NCBI GenBank assembly: GCA_016290885.1
Contig: JAEEVN010000001.1
Span: forward strand, 1-64,000
Direction of reading: 5' to 3'
Length of the DNA stretch: 64,000 nt
DNA from: Caryophanales bacterium
GTDB taxonomy: Bacteria > Bacillota_I > Bacilli_A > RF39 > UBA660
In this document: piece after piece, positions 32,601 through 41,070 of the stretch
Position numbering within the stretch: the stretch's first letter is position 1
Layout: each line of letters begins with the position of its first letter
Position numbers and translations under genes: made by a program
Notes under the pieces: generated by a model
Seen by the model: only the letters and a program-made list of their open reading frames with translations
What the model was told of the DNA's origin: nothing
Database searches by the model: none

Positions 32601-35031
32601 ATGTTGATCCATTTTCAGTAGTTTTAAACCAATTTATTATTATCTTTTTATCTTTAACAACATAATTGTTATTACCATTATTTGAATTATATGTTTTAGC
32701 AGCGATTGTTGTTCCATCATATGCTTCTGCATTATCTGTGAAACAAGCAGTTCTTGCTGCCGATTCATTAGCATATTCTTTTAAAGCAATAGCTGTTACA
32801 GTATGACCATTAGGATCTGCTGTATATCCATCTGGAGCTTTAGTTTCAGTAACTACATAATCTCCTGATTTAGAACTATCACCCAAGAAGAATGATGTAA
32901 TTCCATTTGATGTATTATAATTAGCACTATTTTTATCTATTGTTATATTACCTTTAGTTGCTCTAAATTCTGCTCCTGTAAGAGTTTCTCCTGTATCATA
33001 ATCCACTTTTTTAACTTTAGCACAGTAATATACCTTTGTATCTGTTTTAGTTACTGGGTTATTACAAGCAGACCCTTCAGTTAAACTACTTGCAGATACT
33101 GTAGTACCATTACCACCATTATCATTCCAATAATCAAGACTACCATTTCCATCTAAATCTGCTGGATTAGCAGTAGTTTCATATAATGTATAATCTTGAT
33201 ATTTTAATCCTGTAAATGTTGCTATACCATTAGTAGCATTTACTGTTTGATCATAGCCTTCTCCTACTAATCTCCAAGTAGTATTATTAACAACAGTATT
33301 ATTATTCTCTTTATCAACTTTCTTTATTGAATAACAATAACTTCTTTGAGTATTAGTAATATTTAATGTCTCTTCACAGACCTTATCTTCATCTGCATCA
33401 GTTATAGTTACTGCCCTACATCCAGAAGAATCACCATATCTACTTGTTAATAAATTTGTTGATCCTAAAGTAAATCCTGTTTCTTTAACAGAATAAGTTT
33501 GATCTAATCTTAAATTTGTAAATGTAGCAGTTCCTGATGCTCCATTTGTTAAATTAACATCAATTGTTTTTGTTTGCACTGGGCTTCCTGAACAATCTGC
33601 ATTTCTATATAAACTTAATGTAGAAACTGCTGTTCCGGTATCATTATTAAATGTATTAACTGTTTTACTTGCAGTAAAATCGCAGTTATTACCTTCCCAT
33701 ACAACCTTAATATAAGCTAAACCTATTTGTGTTGCTACACCTATTCTTTGACCCCATTCATTTCTACCATAAGTATCAATTTTTAAGATCATGTATCTTT
33801 CATCTCTATTTATAGCTTGAACAGTTACTCTAAGTTGGATATTAGCAACTCCATCACTATGTTCAGTATCATGGTTAGAACATGCTAAGATTATCCATTG
33901 GCTTGCATAATCAGGATCAATTGATAATCCTGCAGTACCGATAAATGACATTCTAGCTAGGAAAGGAATTTCTCCTTTTATATCCTTAGCTGCAGACATA
34001 TTAACATATCCACCATCATATGGGAAATATGAACGATACATACTTGCATATGTTCCACACCAGTCGCCACCATCTGTAGCAGTACCATTAGTACATATTC
34101 TAAAGCGGCTATAATCTGACCAATATGAACTACCAGTATTAAAATCTGTATATTCTGTATAGTGTTTTGACCCAGATGTCCAAGAATCACCAGGTTCTTC
34201 AGAAAGTTTAAATTCATACATGTTAGCATATGTATAATTAGCATATGCAAATACATTTTTAAATATATTATTACCTATTTTAATATCAACTTTATTAATT
34301 AATATCGCTGGTATTCCTATAGATAAAACTTTAGTATTATTATCATAAGAAAGGAAATCTTTATCAGCTGGTTTACTTGAACCATTTACATAGGCATAAA
34401 TATTATCCATTGATAAATTACCATTTACATAATTTTCTAAAGATATCTTTGTTTCTAATTGGAATAATTCATTTTTTTCTTTTCCAGAATAAGTTATTAA
34501 TTTCTTAACACTATAATTTGTTTCTAGATTTCTTAATTGTTCTTCTTTTAATAATGATTCTATTTCTACTTGTACTGGAATTCCTTCATTATTATTTTCA
34601 TAATAACTATATGGGATCTTAAGAATTTTAGTATCTTTATCATAAGAACATCCATCGATTAATTCAGCATATACATTATGCTTTGAATAGACAATATCTA
34701 CTACTTCATTAAGGAGAACTTTATTTGTAAAATCTCCTAAATTTGCATATAAATAATCTCCCTTTTTAGAAAGAGGAATTACTTGATCTGCAAAATATAA
34801 AATAGAGTCTGGATCATCTACTACAGTCTTATCTATAGTAGTGTTTTCATCTAATTTATCTTTATCACCTATTAAATATGAAACTTTTAATAAATATTTA
34901 TCATTATAATCAACTAATTTCGAGTTAAATCTGTTTAAATCTATATAATATACAACTACTAAAGCTAGTATTAATAATAATACTAGCGATAATAGCAATA
35001 TTTTCCTTTTCTTAAATAAATTTTTTAACAT
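29635..35031 (-). CDS. Giant Cna-B/SpaA-type adhesin, second paralogue
   Basis: This 1798-aa protein has the same plan as the gene at 21801: anchor helix, N-domain with GCSYDKDTKILKIP, an aromatic domain, then Cna-B/SpaA modules and a tail NIQTGK-TM-KKRK. The last roughly 450 residues are very close to the other copy (KKNETEIIDTRDALVNKP against KKNETAIQDTGEALVNKP), while the middle has fewer modules. Cys pairs recur in several modules (VYRCPKDSLC). Loss or gain of modules explains the length difference. It is the third gene of the operon 40166-28977, with a 35-41 bp or smaller gap to each neighbour. It is predicted to be wall-linked, or membrane-linked if the sortase does not accept NIQTG. 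Confidence 0.88.
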   Translation of the reverse strand: MLKNLFKKRKILLLSLVLLLILALVVVYYIDLNRFNSKLVDYNDKYLLKVSYLIGDKDKLDENTTIDKTVVDDPDSILYFADQVIPLSKKGDYLYANLGDFTNKVLLNEVVDIVYSKHNVYAELIDGCSYDKDTKILKIPYSYYENNNEGIPVQVEIESLLKEEQLRNLETNYSVKKLITYSGKEKNELFQLETKISLENYVNGNLSMDNIYAYVNGSSKPADKDFLSYDNNTKVLSIGIPAILINKVDIKIGNNIFKNVFAYANYTYANMYEFKLSEEPGDSWTSGSKHYTEYTDFNTGSSYWSDYSRFRICTNGTATDGGDWCGTYASMYRSYFPYDGGYVNMSAAKDIKGEIPFLARMSFIGTAGLSIDPDYASQWIILACSNHDTEHSDGVANIQLRVTVQAINRDERYMILKIDTYGRNEWGQRIGVATQIGLAYIKVVWEGNNCDFTASKTVNTFNNDTGTAVSTLSLYRNADCSGSPVQTKTIDVNLTNGASGTATFTNLRLDQTYSVKETGFTLGSTNLLTSRYGDSSGCRAVTITDADEDKVCEETLNITNTQRSYCYSIKKVDKENNNTVVNNTTWRLVGEGYDQTVNATNGIATFTGLKYQDYTLYETTANPADLDGNGSLDYWNDNGGNGTTVSASSLTEGSACNNPVTKTDTKVYYCAKVKKVDYDTGETLTGAEFRATKGNITIDKNSANYNTSNGITSFFLGDSSKSGDYVVTETKAPDGYTADPNGHTVTAIALKEYANESAARTACFTDNAEAYDGTTIAAKTYNSNNGNNNYVVKDKKIIINWFKTTENGSTLINGSEFRVKNSSGQFITVTNAPAVQTDSTGTTKACYRYTGTASTGTVMVSGDSGSTGISMTGEVCVAGLPEGTYQVIEIKAPEYHTFGSYSTLDITAGNKFISMTNANKIINYPTEFEFTKKVSNVDGSQEDDTLYTVTIGGVTKTVSLSDMTTEELMKIGFSIYDSNGNVVPVKEVSSGHYEYGSNGVDQGGSGNNITVLHLDSNRKINVKHLPKGTYTIKEIDTSSCQLGNGGYGTIANPSSRPSTAPTCAGTTSSSGECIGYYSPDYSSNTYSFTINDCSSDTAKQNTSSCSSDAGVEVQSLTNIPTEITFTKKDLYNYQNQADIVDNDRIQNSTESSVEFENAKERSDFDRIDFKVKDSNGNYLNFVYVGGSSTTCTSDSDYSIYRYVPGLQLPSDVDPNVFNYHVNSNGLTITQTLHACGGHIKLIGLCRGETYTFEEIRVPDDSVYVLEKQGTLNPEVCFEVPCSTNEEEQRTSKTAIINDKPTRVTFEKRDGKYNYLIPDETTTFEVYRCPKDSLCNPSSYSTVAEREAAGMKLIKFEPKSIITNDEEDAGTKVYRAMSDSDAESKVACTDTVTTNCYVTEVHPESTGKLVLRYLQSGYNYVLLETVAPVNYVLPTGKLAETPFTVVNTTVDVEEVNVPNSPTALIIRKYADKDGDNEADNGELLGGAKFRVYKVNNYNVNRKAKDQDKELISLKTIKEGIYENRPVLDTDIITTCSGDNCSYNPNSLGYDPSQWENIDDLIESSGNNITSVLKEGTALIQYLEYDTYYVIEEVEAPVGYSLPENDDNRFTLVHIKKNETEIIDTRDALVNKPSAFTFYKFDEYNTPLDGATFYLQKLDNEKQYNTLTVSKETLSNGDIIYKADSASTLTDITTIGGHATVYYLEPGQYRILEVSAPDGYELPKKTINVATFFVDNDGLVYGSNIITNKKPSDTVEYLASDKAELIINIQTGKVVIKYGLIITIVIGLIVGLIIFLKKRK

Positions 35032-35040
35032 ATAACCCTC

Positions 35041-35598
35041 CTAGAAGTTTTTACTTGAATCTAATGTCTTATTAAAGTCCCTTAAATAATCAAATTTAAC
35101 TGCATTTTTAGGTATTATTTTTATTTCTAAGGCAGTTATTGGTTCCTCAGAATTACCAGATATTTCTCCATTACAAGTCCAATTTAACCATTTATCTTTT
35201 TTATTATATGTTCTATAACACATATCATATTTTTTATGTAATAGATTTGAAACTTTCATTTTAAATCCATATATTTGCTTAGAATTTTTTTCCATTGCTT
35301 TATAGTTTTGTTCAGACCAATCAGTAGTATATGCTGTATAGTAAGCATATCCTTTATCAGTCTTAATTTTTATTTCTAAATTTTGTATAGGATTTTCTTT
35401 ATCTCCTACTGTAAGACCATTCTTTTTATTTCTAGACCATTTACCATTTTGATAAACTTTATATTTAACATTATATATTTTGTTATTATTCATTTTATCT
35501 GTATTTAATTTGTTAAATATTAGCAATGAAGCAATTAATCCTAAAAGGATTAATGCTCCAATAGCTATACGAATTTTATATTTTTTTATAATTTCCAT
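35041..35598 (-). CDS. Membrane-anchored protein with two ChW-like repeats
   Basis: The 185-aa product has an N-terminal helix (about 11-30) and an extracellular part of two similar halves. The first reads YKVYQNGKWSRNKKNGLTVGDKENPIQNLEIKI. The second has the same pattern: YNKKDKWLNWTCNGEISGNSEEPITALEIKI. This is the layout of clostridial hydrophobic-with-conserved-W (ChW) repeats: Y..NG.W...NG...G....I..LEIKI. ChW repeats occur in secreted clostridial proteins and are thought to mediate cell-surface or polymer contacts. It sits between two adhesin genes, so it may be an accessory partner. The family call is by motif only. Confidence 0.65.
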   Translation of the reverse strand: MEIIKKYKIRIAIGALILLGLIASLLIFNKLNTDKMNNNKIYNVKYKVYQNGKWSRNKKNGLTVGDKENPIQNLEIKIKTDKGYAYYTAYTTDWSEQNYKAMEKNSKQIYGFKMKVSNLLHKKYDMCYRTYNKKDKWLNWTCNGEISGNSEEPITALEIKIIPKNAVKFDYLRDFNKTLDSSKNF

Positions 35599-35609
35599 AT
35601 TTTACCTCT

Positions 35610-38600
35610 TTATTCTAATATAATGTTATGAGTTGATATTCTAATTACTGGTCTTACTTGTAAACTAGTTTCAACTGTAATATCCTTACTAAATCCATTT
35701 GTTCCTTGTACTGGAAGAACACTTGAATTTGATGTCATAACATATTTTGCTAATGAACTAGTATCATAACTATTATTTAATACCCCATATTCATTATATG
35801 TAGTATCATTGGCAGTAGCATATACTGCATCCATTAACCAGAAGTCTCCATTTAATAAGAAACTTGAATCTGTTAAATTATTAACTAAATTATTAAATTC
35901 TGCTGCAGTAAGTAATCTTACTTTAGAAGTAGTATAAATATTTCCTGCACAATTTGGTGCATCAACTACCCCACCATTTGCACTAGGATTAAATAATCCT
36001 GATGCATCATCGCATATATTAAATCCTATTAGTTTTGATGAATCTATACGTGTTGATTCTAACCAATTATTATTTAAATATCCATTGATTGCTGAAGTAC
36101 TCCATTTATATACTCCATTGTTATGAGCCATAGCAGTTTGATTAGCATCTGCAAGTAATGTTAATATTTGTTCATTTCCATCTGGAGCAACTCCTATTAC
36201 ATGGAAATTAACACCTGCATATCTTAATGAATCTCCTACAGCATATTGATCGTCATTAACATATTCCTTGTCAGCAACATTCTTAATAACTGGTATGTAT
36301 TCAGTTATTTCAGCGATACTAGCAGTATTTATGAATGCTCCTGCTTCATCTCTTGCTGGTAAGAATAATACTATTTGTAAGTATACTGTTTCTCCAGGAT
36401 TAATTAATGTATTTTCTAGTGTTCTATTACCAATCATTCCATCTACTTCGAACCATCCAGCATTTTCAGGATAATTCTTATCAAATATAAATCCATTAGG
36501 TATATCTTCTTTAACTAGATTAACATATCCAGCTTTATTAGAATTGTTTGTAATAGAAATTCCATAATATACTTTTGCAGTATATCTATTTGGATTTAAT
36601 ACACTTATTGATACTGTAGATAAATTATTATAGTTACTTGTAGTAATCGCACCATTATTAGTTAAATCTATTCTAGTTATATATTTATCCATTATAAATC
36701 CAAAAGTATGTTTAGGTTGTAATCCAATATCCATATTAGAAATACTATTAACTGGTGGATATAACACTAATCCTTTAGAAGTTTCTGATTTATCACTAAT
36801 TTCTACTGTACCATCAGTATCTATTAAATATGCATCAGAGTCTTTATTAACATCTTCAGTAGCATATCTAAGAGCTAAATCATATTTATTAACATCATAT
36901 TTTGCTCTTATTTTATATCTACCTTTATCTAAGTTAGCAAATTCATATTTACCATTTTCATCAGTAACAGTTTCTGCTACATTCTTTAATACACCATCGT
37001 TTGTTACTTTATATAGTGTAACTGGTACATTATTAATATATGTTTCATTACCATCTCTAACACTATCTCCAGTATTATCTAAGAATACAACACCAGATAT
37101 AGTTCTATTTATAACTGAAGCTTCTATTATATTCGAAGAGTTTTCACTAGATGTTGCTGTATATCCATAGAATCTATTATTATATTTATCTGAAGCTTTA
37201 TTATCTTTTGTTTTTAGGCTAACTACTATTTCTCCCATATATGAAGCATCTTGGATAGAAATATTTGTTATTTTTATACCTGTAATACCATCAATAAATT
37301 CATTTCCTATATTTCCACAGCTTTCCCAAATATTTTCATTATCTGCTGTTATTTTAGAAGGAACTTCTTTAGTACATAATAAGTTTTCTAATCCTACAGT
37401 TTCTGATGTTACTTTAACTGAATAACTACCAGTAAAGTTAGATCCATTTTCATCTCCTGTATATGGAAGAATATTTATTAATGTATAATCATTAACAGGT
37501 TCTCCTACATTGTTATAAGCATTTAATACATAATCAATAGTACCATTCTTTTCAATTAACGATCCAGAAGCACCAACAGATTCTGTACCAATTACTTCAT
37601 TAATACCAGTTCCATAAATACTAAACTTAGCATTTCCACCAACTGTTCTATCATATTCACCATTGATATTTTCTCCATAAGGATAACTTTCAACAGTTAA
37701 TTCAACAGCTTTTCCTGATAAAGTTGGAGATAATTTAGCTTTGAAATAAATATCATTTATTTTCATATTAGCTTTTATCTTATCACCAGAAGTAATTATT
37801 ATATATTCTAATCTTGTATAATTATCATTTATTTCAACTGTTACTGGTTTAATTAGATCATCATCAGGAATATAAATTAAACCTTTTGGAAGAATTACAT
37901 TAGCTTTTACTAACTTGATATACCAAGTATCATCTGCTCCTATATTCATTCCATTATCTACTAATGATGTTTCTACTTTATAAGTAATAGTTTCATTATT
38001 AACAGTTCTATATTTAGTTTTCATTGAACCATCACTATTTTTATTAGTAACACTAATGTTTTGTTTTAATGAGAAACTAACAATACTTAAAGTATCTCCA
38101 ATATATTGTTCACTATAAGCATTTTTAATATAGTTATCAGCTGATATAGCATTATTATCTGCATCAGTTATATTCTTTATTTGTGGTGCATAATAATATA
38201 GTTTTGAATCATAATCTGAAGTAGAAATCATAGTAGTTGCTTGATATGTTTGTGTTACATCAGGCACATTTCTAACTCTTACTTTTATAGTAACTACAAC
38301 TTCTGCTCCATCTGGTAAAGTTACTCCTTCTTTAGTTTGAACAATAACTTTACTTATTGGAATTTCAGTTTCTACTCCATCAGTTATACTAGCAGCATCA
38401 TCTATTTTATTAAATGTTTCTTCGACACCATCTACTGCTTTAATACATGGTCCACCATATAAGTTTTGAATTTGATCTCTATTTAAATATGCTAAATTAT
38501 ATCCAGAACATACTCCTGCTAAAGTTTTATCATTATCAGAAAGTTTTGTAGTGGATACATCGTTTAATTCATATAATGAACTATCATCAAATGTTCCTGA

Positions 38601-40166
38601 AACGAATTTAACTTCAAAATCATCTTTAGAAATATTACTGCATTCAGTTTTACCACATTTAATCTTTATACTTACATCATCTGTTTCATTATATGGTAAT
38701 ACTCTATATGCATATGTATCAAACTTAGATACTTCTTTTAATGTTGCTTTTCCTGAAGTTTTATTAGTTTTAAATTTAGTTATATATTTAACTATTGTTC
38801 CTTTAGAAACAGATCCTCTTCCATTAATTGTTAATCTTGCCACTTCATTTTCATCATAGAATGCAGATGATGTTAAAACATCAATATTTGGATCATCACT
38901 TTCTATAGAACCACTTACTTGTTCATATGTATTTTGAATTGTTTTAGTTCCTATAGGTGTATTATTTTCATCATATAAAGTAATTGTATTGTTAATAGCA
39001 TTTTGTCCATCTCCATCTAATCTAGGTGAGAAATTAGTTAGAGCAACTGTTGCTATATAGAATCCATCTACACCTGAATTATCAGCGTTTAATGATGGAT
39101 TATTTAATAATTCAAATCCAGATATTTTAATTATATAAGTATTGCCTTCTTTAGTAACTACTGCATTTCCTGGTTTTTTAATATATTTACTTGGTTCTCC
39201 AATACTAGATGTACTATATGGTAAAGCTCCTTGTACTGATCTAATTCCATCTGTTACTTCTACTCCATATAATCTTATCCAGTTTTCATTAGAGATTGCA
39301 TCTCCTAATCCATCTTGATCAAATGTTGCTTTTATAGTTATTTCATCTTTCGGATAATAAGATCCAGGTATAATTCCAGTATTTAATTTTATTCCTAAAA
39401 GATAAGTAATAAATCTACCATCTTTTTCATCATAATTAGCAGATTGAGTAAATGTATTTTCTCCAACTAATGAATATGTTTCATATACTGGTGCACTTGA
39501 TACTATTGTAGGCATATAATTAGCAGGTCCTACTGAAGCATATGCCCCATCATACGAATAATAATAGTTAGTTTCACTTGCTTCATTATATCCAAGTACT
39601 ACTGGTTCATCATAATTATTTTCATCAACATCAAATGTAAATGTTGGATGTATTTCATATCCATTAGGTGCATTATAAACATTTAATGTTACAGAATAAT
39701 TTGTTGATTCAAATGAACTATTATCTCTAATAACACATAGTCCTGTATTATCACAATTGTTTTCATCAAAAGTTACATATTTTTTATCATCACCATTTAA
39801 TGTAATTCTTAAATTAACTTTTACATCTTCAACATCATTTGTTTCATCAGATGAATCTTTTACATCAAATGTGAAATTATATTTAATCTTATCAAAAGAT
39901 TTAACTAATATGTTATCTTTACTACTATCTTTTGAAGCAGTATAACTATTAGTACAATTCTTTCCTTCATTATCACATGTAATTACTAATCCATCATCGC
40001 TATCAAAATTAGTACCTGTTTCAATCGAAGTCATAGTAATGTTACTAATAACTGCATTATCTATATTAGCTCTTGCTATCTTATAGATAATAAAACTTCC
40101 TCCTAGTAATACAATTAAAATTGCTAAGTATATAGCTATTTTTTTGTTCTTATTTTTACTTTCCAT
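35610..40166 (-). CDS. SdrD-B-containing adhesin with DUF6273-like C-terminal domain
   Basis: This 1518-aa surface protein has an N-terminal membrane helix (about 10-30). A long series of Ig-like/DUF11-like domains follows, then an SdrD-B domain around residue 1080 (ISGVVFLDNTGDSVRDGNE...GKYEFANLDKGRYKIRAKYD). The C-terminal domain (about 1350-1510) runs GDSLRYAGVNFHVIGV...LTLLADANQTAMAHNN...WSTSAINGYLNNNWL and ends RPVIRIS. This matches the DUF6273-type domain found at the end of Bacillota surface proteins. There is no C-terminal anchor, so attachment is through the N-terminal helix. It is the first gene of the four-gene operon ending at 28977 and presumably sets adhesin levels. Confidence 0.82.
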   Translation of the reverse strand: MESKNKNKKIAIYLAILIVLLGGSFIIYKIARANIDNAVISNITMTSIETGTNFDSDDGLVITCDNEGKNCTNSYTASKDSSKDNILVKSFDKIKYNFTFDVKDSSDETNDVEDVKVNLRITLNGDDKKYVTFDENNCDNTGLCVIRDNSSFESTNYSVTLNVYNAPNGYEIHPTFTFDVDENNYDEPVVLGYNEASETNYYYSYDGAYASVGPANYMPTIVSSAPVYETYSLVGENTFTQSANYDEKDGRFITYLLGIKLNTGIIPGSYYPKDEITIKATFDQDGLGDAISNENWIRLYGVEVTDGIRSVQGALPYSTSSIGEPSKYIKKPGNAVVTKEGNTYIIKISGFELLNNPSLNADNSGVDGFYIATVALTNFSPRLDGDGQNAINNTITLYDENNTPIGTKTIQNTYEQVSGSIESDDPNIDVLTSSAFYDENEVARLTINGRGSVSKGTIVKYITKFKTNKTSGKATLKEVSKFDTYAYRVLPYNETDDVSIKIKCGKTECSNISKDDFEVKFVSGTFDDSSLYELNDVSTTKLSDNDKTLAGVCSGYNLAYLNRDQIQNLYGGPCIKAVDGVEETFNKIDDAASITDGVETEIPISKVIVQTKEGVTLPDGAEVVVTIKVRVRNVPDVTQTYQATTMISTSDYDSKLYYYAPQIKNITDADNNAISADNYIKNAYSEQYIGDTLSIVSFSLKQNISVTNKNSDGSMKTKYRTVNNETITYKVETSLVDNGMNIGADDTWYIKLVKANVILPKGLIYIPDDDLIKPVTVEINDNYTRLEYIIITSGDKIKANMKINDIYFKAKLSPTLSGKAVELTVESYPYGENINGEYDRTVGGNAKFSIYGTGINEVIGTESVGASGSLIEKNGTIDYVLNAYNNVGEPVNDYTLINILPYTGDENGSNFTGSYSVKVTSETVGLENLLCTKEVPSKITADNENIWESCGNIGNEFIDGITGIKITNISIQDASYMGEIVVSLKTKDNKASDKYNNRFYGYTATSSENSSNIIEASVINRTISGVVFLDNTGDSVRDGNETYINNVPVTLYKVTNDGVLKNVAETVTDENGKYEFANLDKGRYKIRAKYDVNKYDLALRYATEDVNKDSDAYLIDTDGTVEISDKSETSKGLVLYPPVNSISNMDIGLQPKHTFGFIMDKYITRIDLTNNGAITTSNYNNLSTVSISVLNPNRYTAKVYYGISITNNSNKAGYVNLVKEDIPNGFIFDKNYPENAGWFEVDGMIGNRTLENTLINPGETVYLQIVLFLPARDEAGAFINTASIAEITEYIPVIKNVADKEYVNDDQYAVGDSLRYAGVNFHVIGVAPDGNEQILTLLADANQTAMAHNNGVYKWSTSAINGYLNNNWLESTRIDSSKLIGFNICDDASGLFNPSANGGVVDAPNCAGNIYTTSKVRLLTAAEFNNLVNNLTDSSFLLNGDFWLMDAVYATANDTTYNEYGVLNNSYDTSSLAKYVMTSNSSVLPVQGTNGFSKDITVETSLQVRPVIRISTHNIILE

Positions 40167-40242
40167 ACAATCACCTATTTTCTATTTTTATACTTATAAT
40201 AATTGTATCATTATAGGGTACTATTTTCAAGTTTTTTAAATA

Positions 40243-40272
40243 AAAAAATGATTATTTTTAATCATTTTTTAT
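40243..40272 (-). terminator. Terminator of the macrodomain gene
   Basis: AAAAATGATTAAAAATAATCATTTTTTTATT overlaps the stop region of the gene at 40269. Confidence 0.7.
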
Positions 40273-41006
40273 ATATATTTTGAATAAATATTATAGCTAT
40301 CTAAAGTTAATACATTTAATACCACTTTTTTAAAGAAAGTATCATCTTTTAAATAGTCTTTAATTGTATTCATTATTACTTTTGCTACTATATCTTTATC
40401 TTCTGTTTTAACAGTTAAATTAGGTATACAAATAGTATCAATATTATTATTTTTAGCAAGATCTAAAGAATTAATTATACAGTCTTTTATTTCTTCTATT
40501 ATTTCTTCATTAATATCATCTATATTAGGTTTAACAGTATGAATAATATATTCACATGGCAAATTATACCCTTCAGTTAATACTACTTTAGATACTTCTA
40601 TATCATTACCTTTAGATATTTCTTTACATTTAAGTCTTAAAGCAATACCTGCATTTGAATGAATATTATTATCTATACAATTATGATTTGGTTTAAAACA
40701 TCCAGTTAATTTTGGTGTAGCAAAATTAACTATTGCACCTACTTTTATTTCAGTAATGCTTCCTTGCCATATGCTTAATCTATCAGTAAAATCATTAACA
40801 TCTTTAATATTTTTTTCTTTTAATTCTGATTGTAAAAGCATATCCTCTTTTTTAATTATTTCTTCATCTAGATATGTTGCTGGTCTAACATTTATTAAAC
40901 CTCTAAGAAGCTCTCTTTTATTAACATAAGAAGAAGGCATTTCTATCTTGGGATGGTCTTTTTCATCTAAAAAATATTTAATTAATTCGTTAACTAACGT
41001 CTCCAA
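40269..41006 (-). CDS. Zn-containing macrodomain protein (ADP-ribosyl hydrolase family)
   Basis: Macrodomains of this Zn-dependent type remove ADP-ribose from proteins, classically reversing SirTM-type modification of a lipoyl carrier. The 245-aa protein has the helical N-terminal part and the core with the zinc site GCFKPNHNCIDNNIHSNAGIALR (Cys, His, Cys retained), then TEGYNLPCEYIIHTVKP. The substrate-binding VNAAN motif near it reads VNFATP, losing the family Asn pair, so catalysis or specificity may be altered. No SirTM or lipoate gene lies in view. The likely start is the TTG at 41006, five bases after AGGTGA; the track's GTG lies within that site. The gene is monocistronic with TG-T-TATAAT at 41024-41032. 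Confidence 0.82.
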   Translation of the reverse strand: METLVNELIKYFLDEKDHPKIEMPSSYVNKRELLRGLINVRPATYLDEEIIKKEDMLLQSELKEKNIKDVNDFTDRLSIWQGSITEIKVGAIVNFATPKLTGCFKPNHNCIDNNIHSNAGIALRLKCKEISKGNDIEVSKVVLTEGYNLPCEYIIHTVKPNIDDINEEIIEEIKDCIINSLDLAKNNNIDTICIPNLTVKTEDKDIVAKVIMNTIKDYLKDDTFFKKVVLNVLTLDSYNIYSKYI

Positions 41007-41023
41007 AAAAATCACCTAGAAAT

Positions 41024-41070
41024 ATTATAACATAAATAAAAAAAGAAAATAGTTTTTTAACTATTTTCTT
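41024..41070 (-). terminator. Terminator of the bactofilin-like gene fused to extended -10 of the macrodomain gene
   Basis: AAGAAAATAGTT..AACTATTTTCTT (41043-41070) with T7 leads to TG-T-TATAAT (-10 at 41024-41029). Confidence 0.75.

Noticed and set aside
35610-40166. Wall anchor on the 1518-aa adhesin
   Set aside because: The C-terminus is a folded DUF6273-like domain with no hydrophobic tail; only the N-terminal helix can anchor it.
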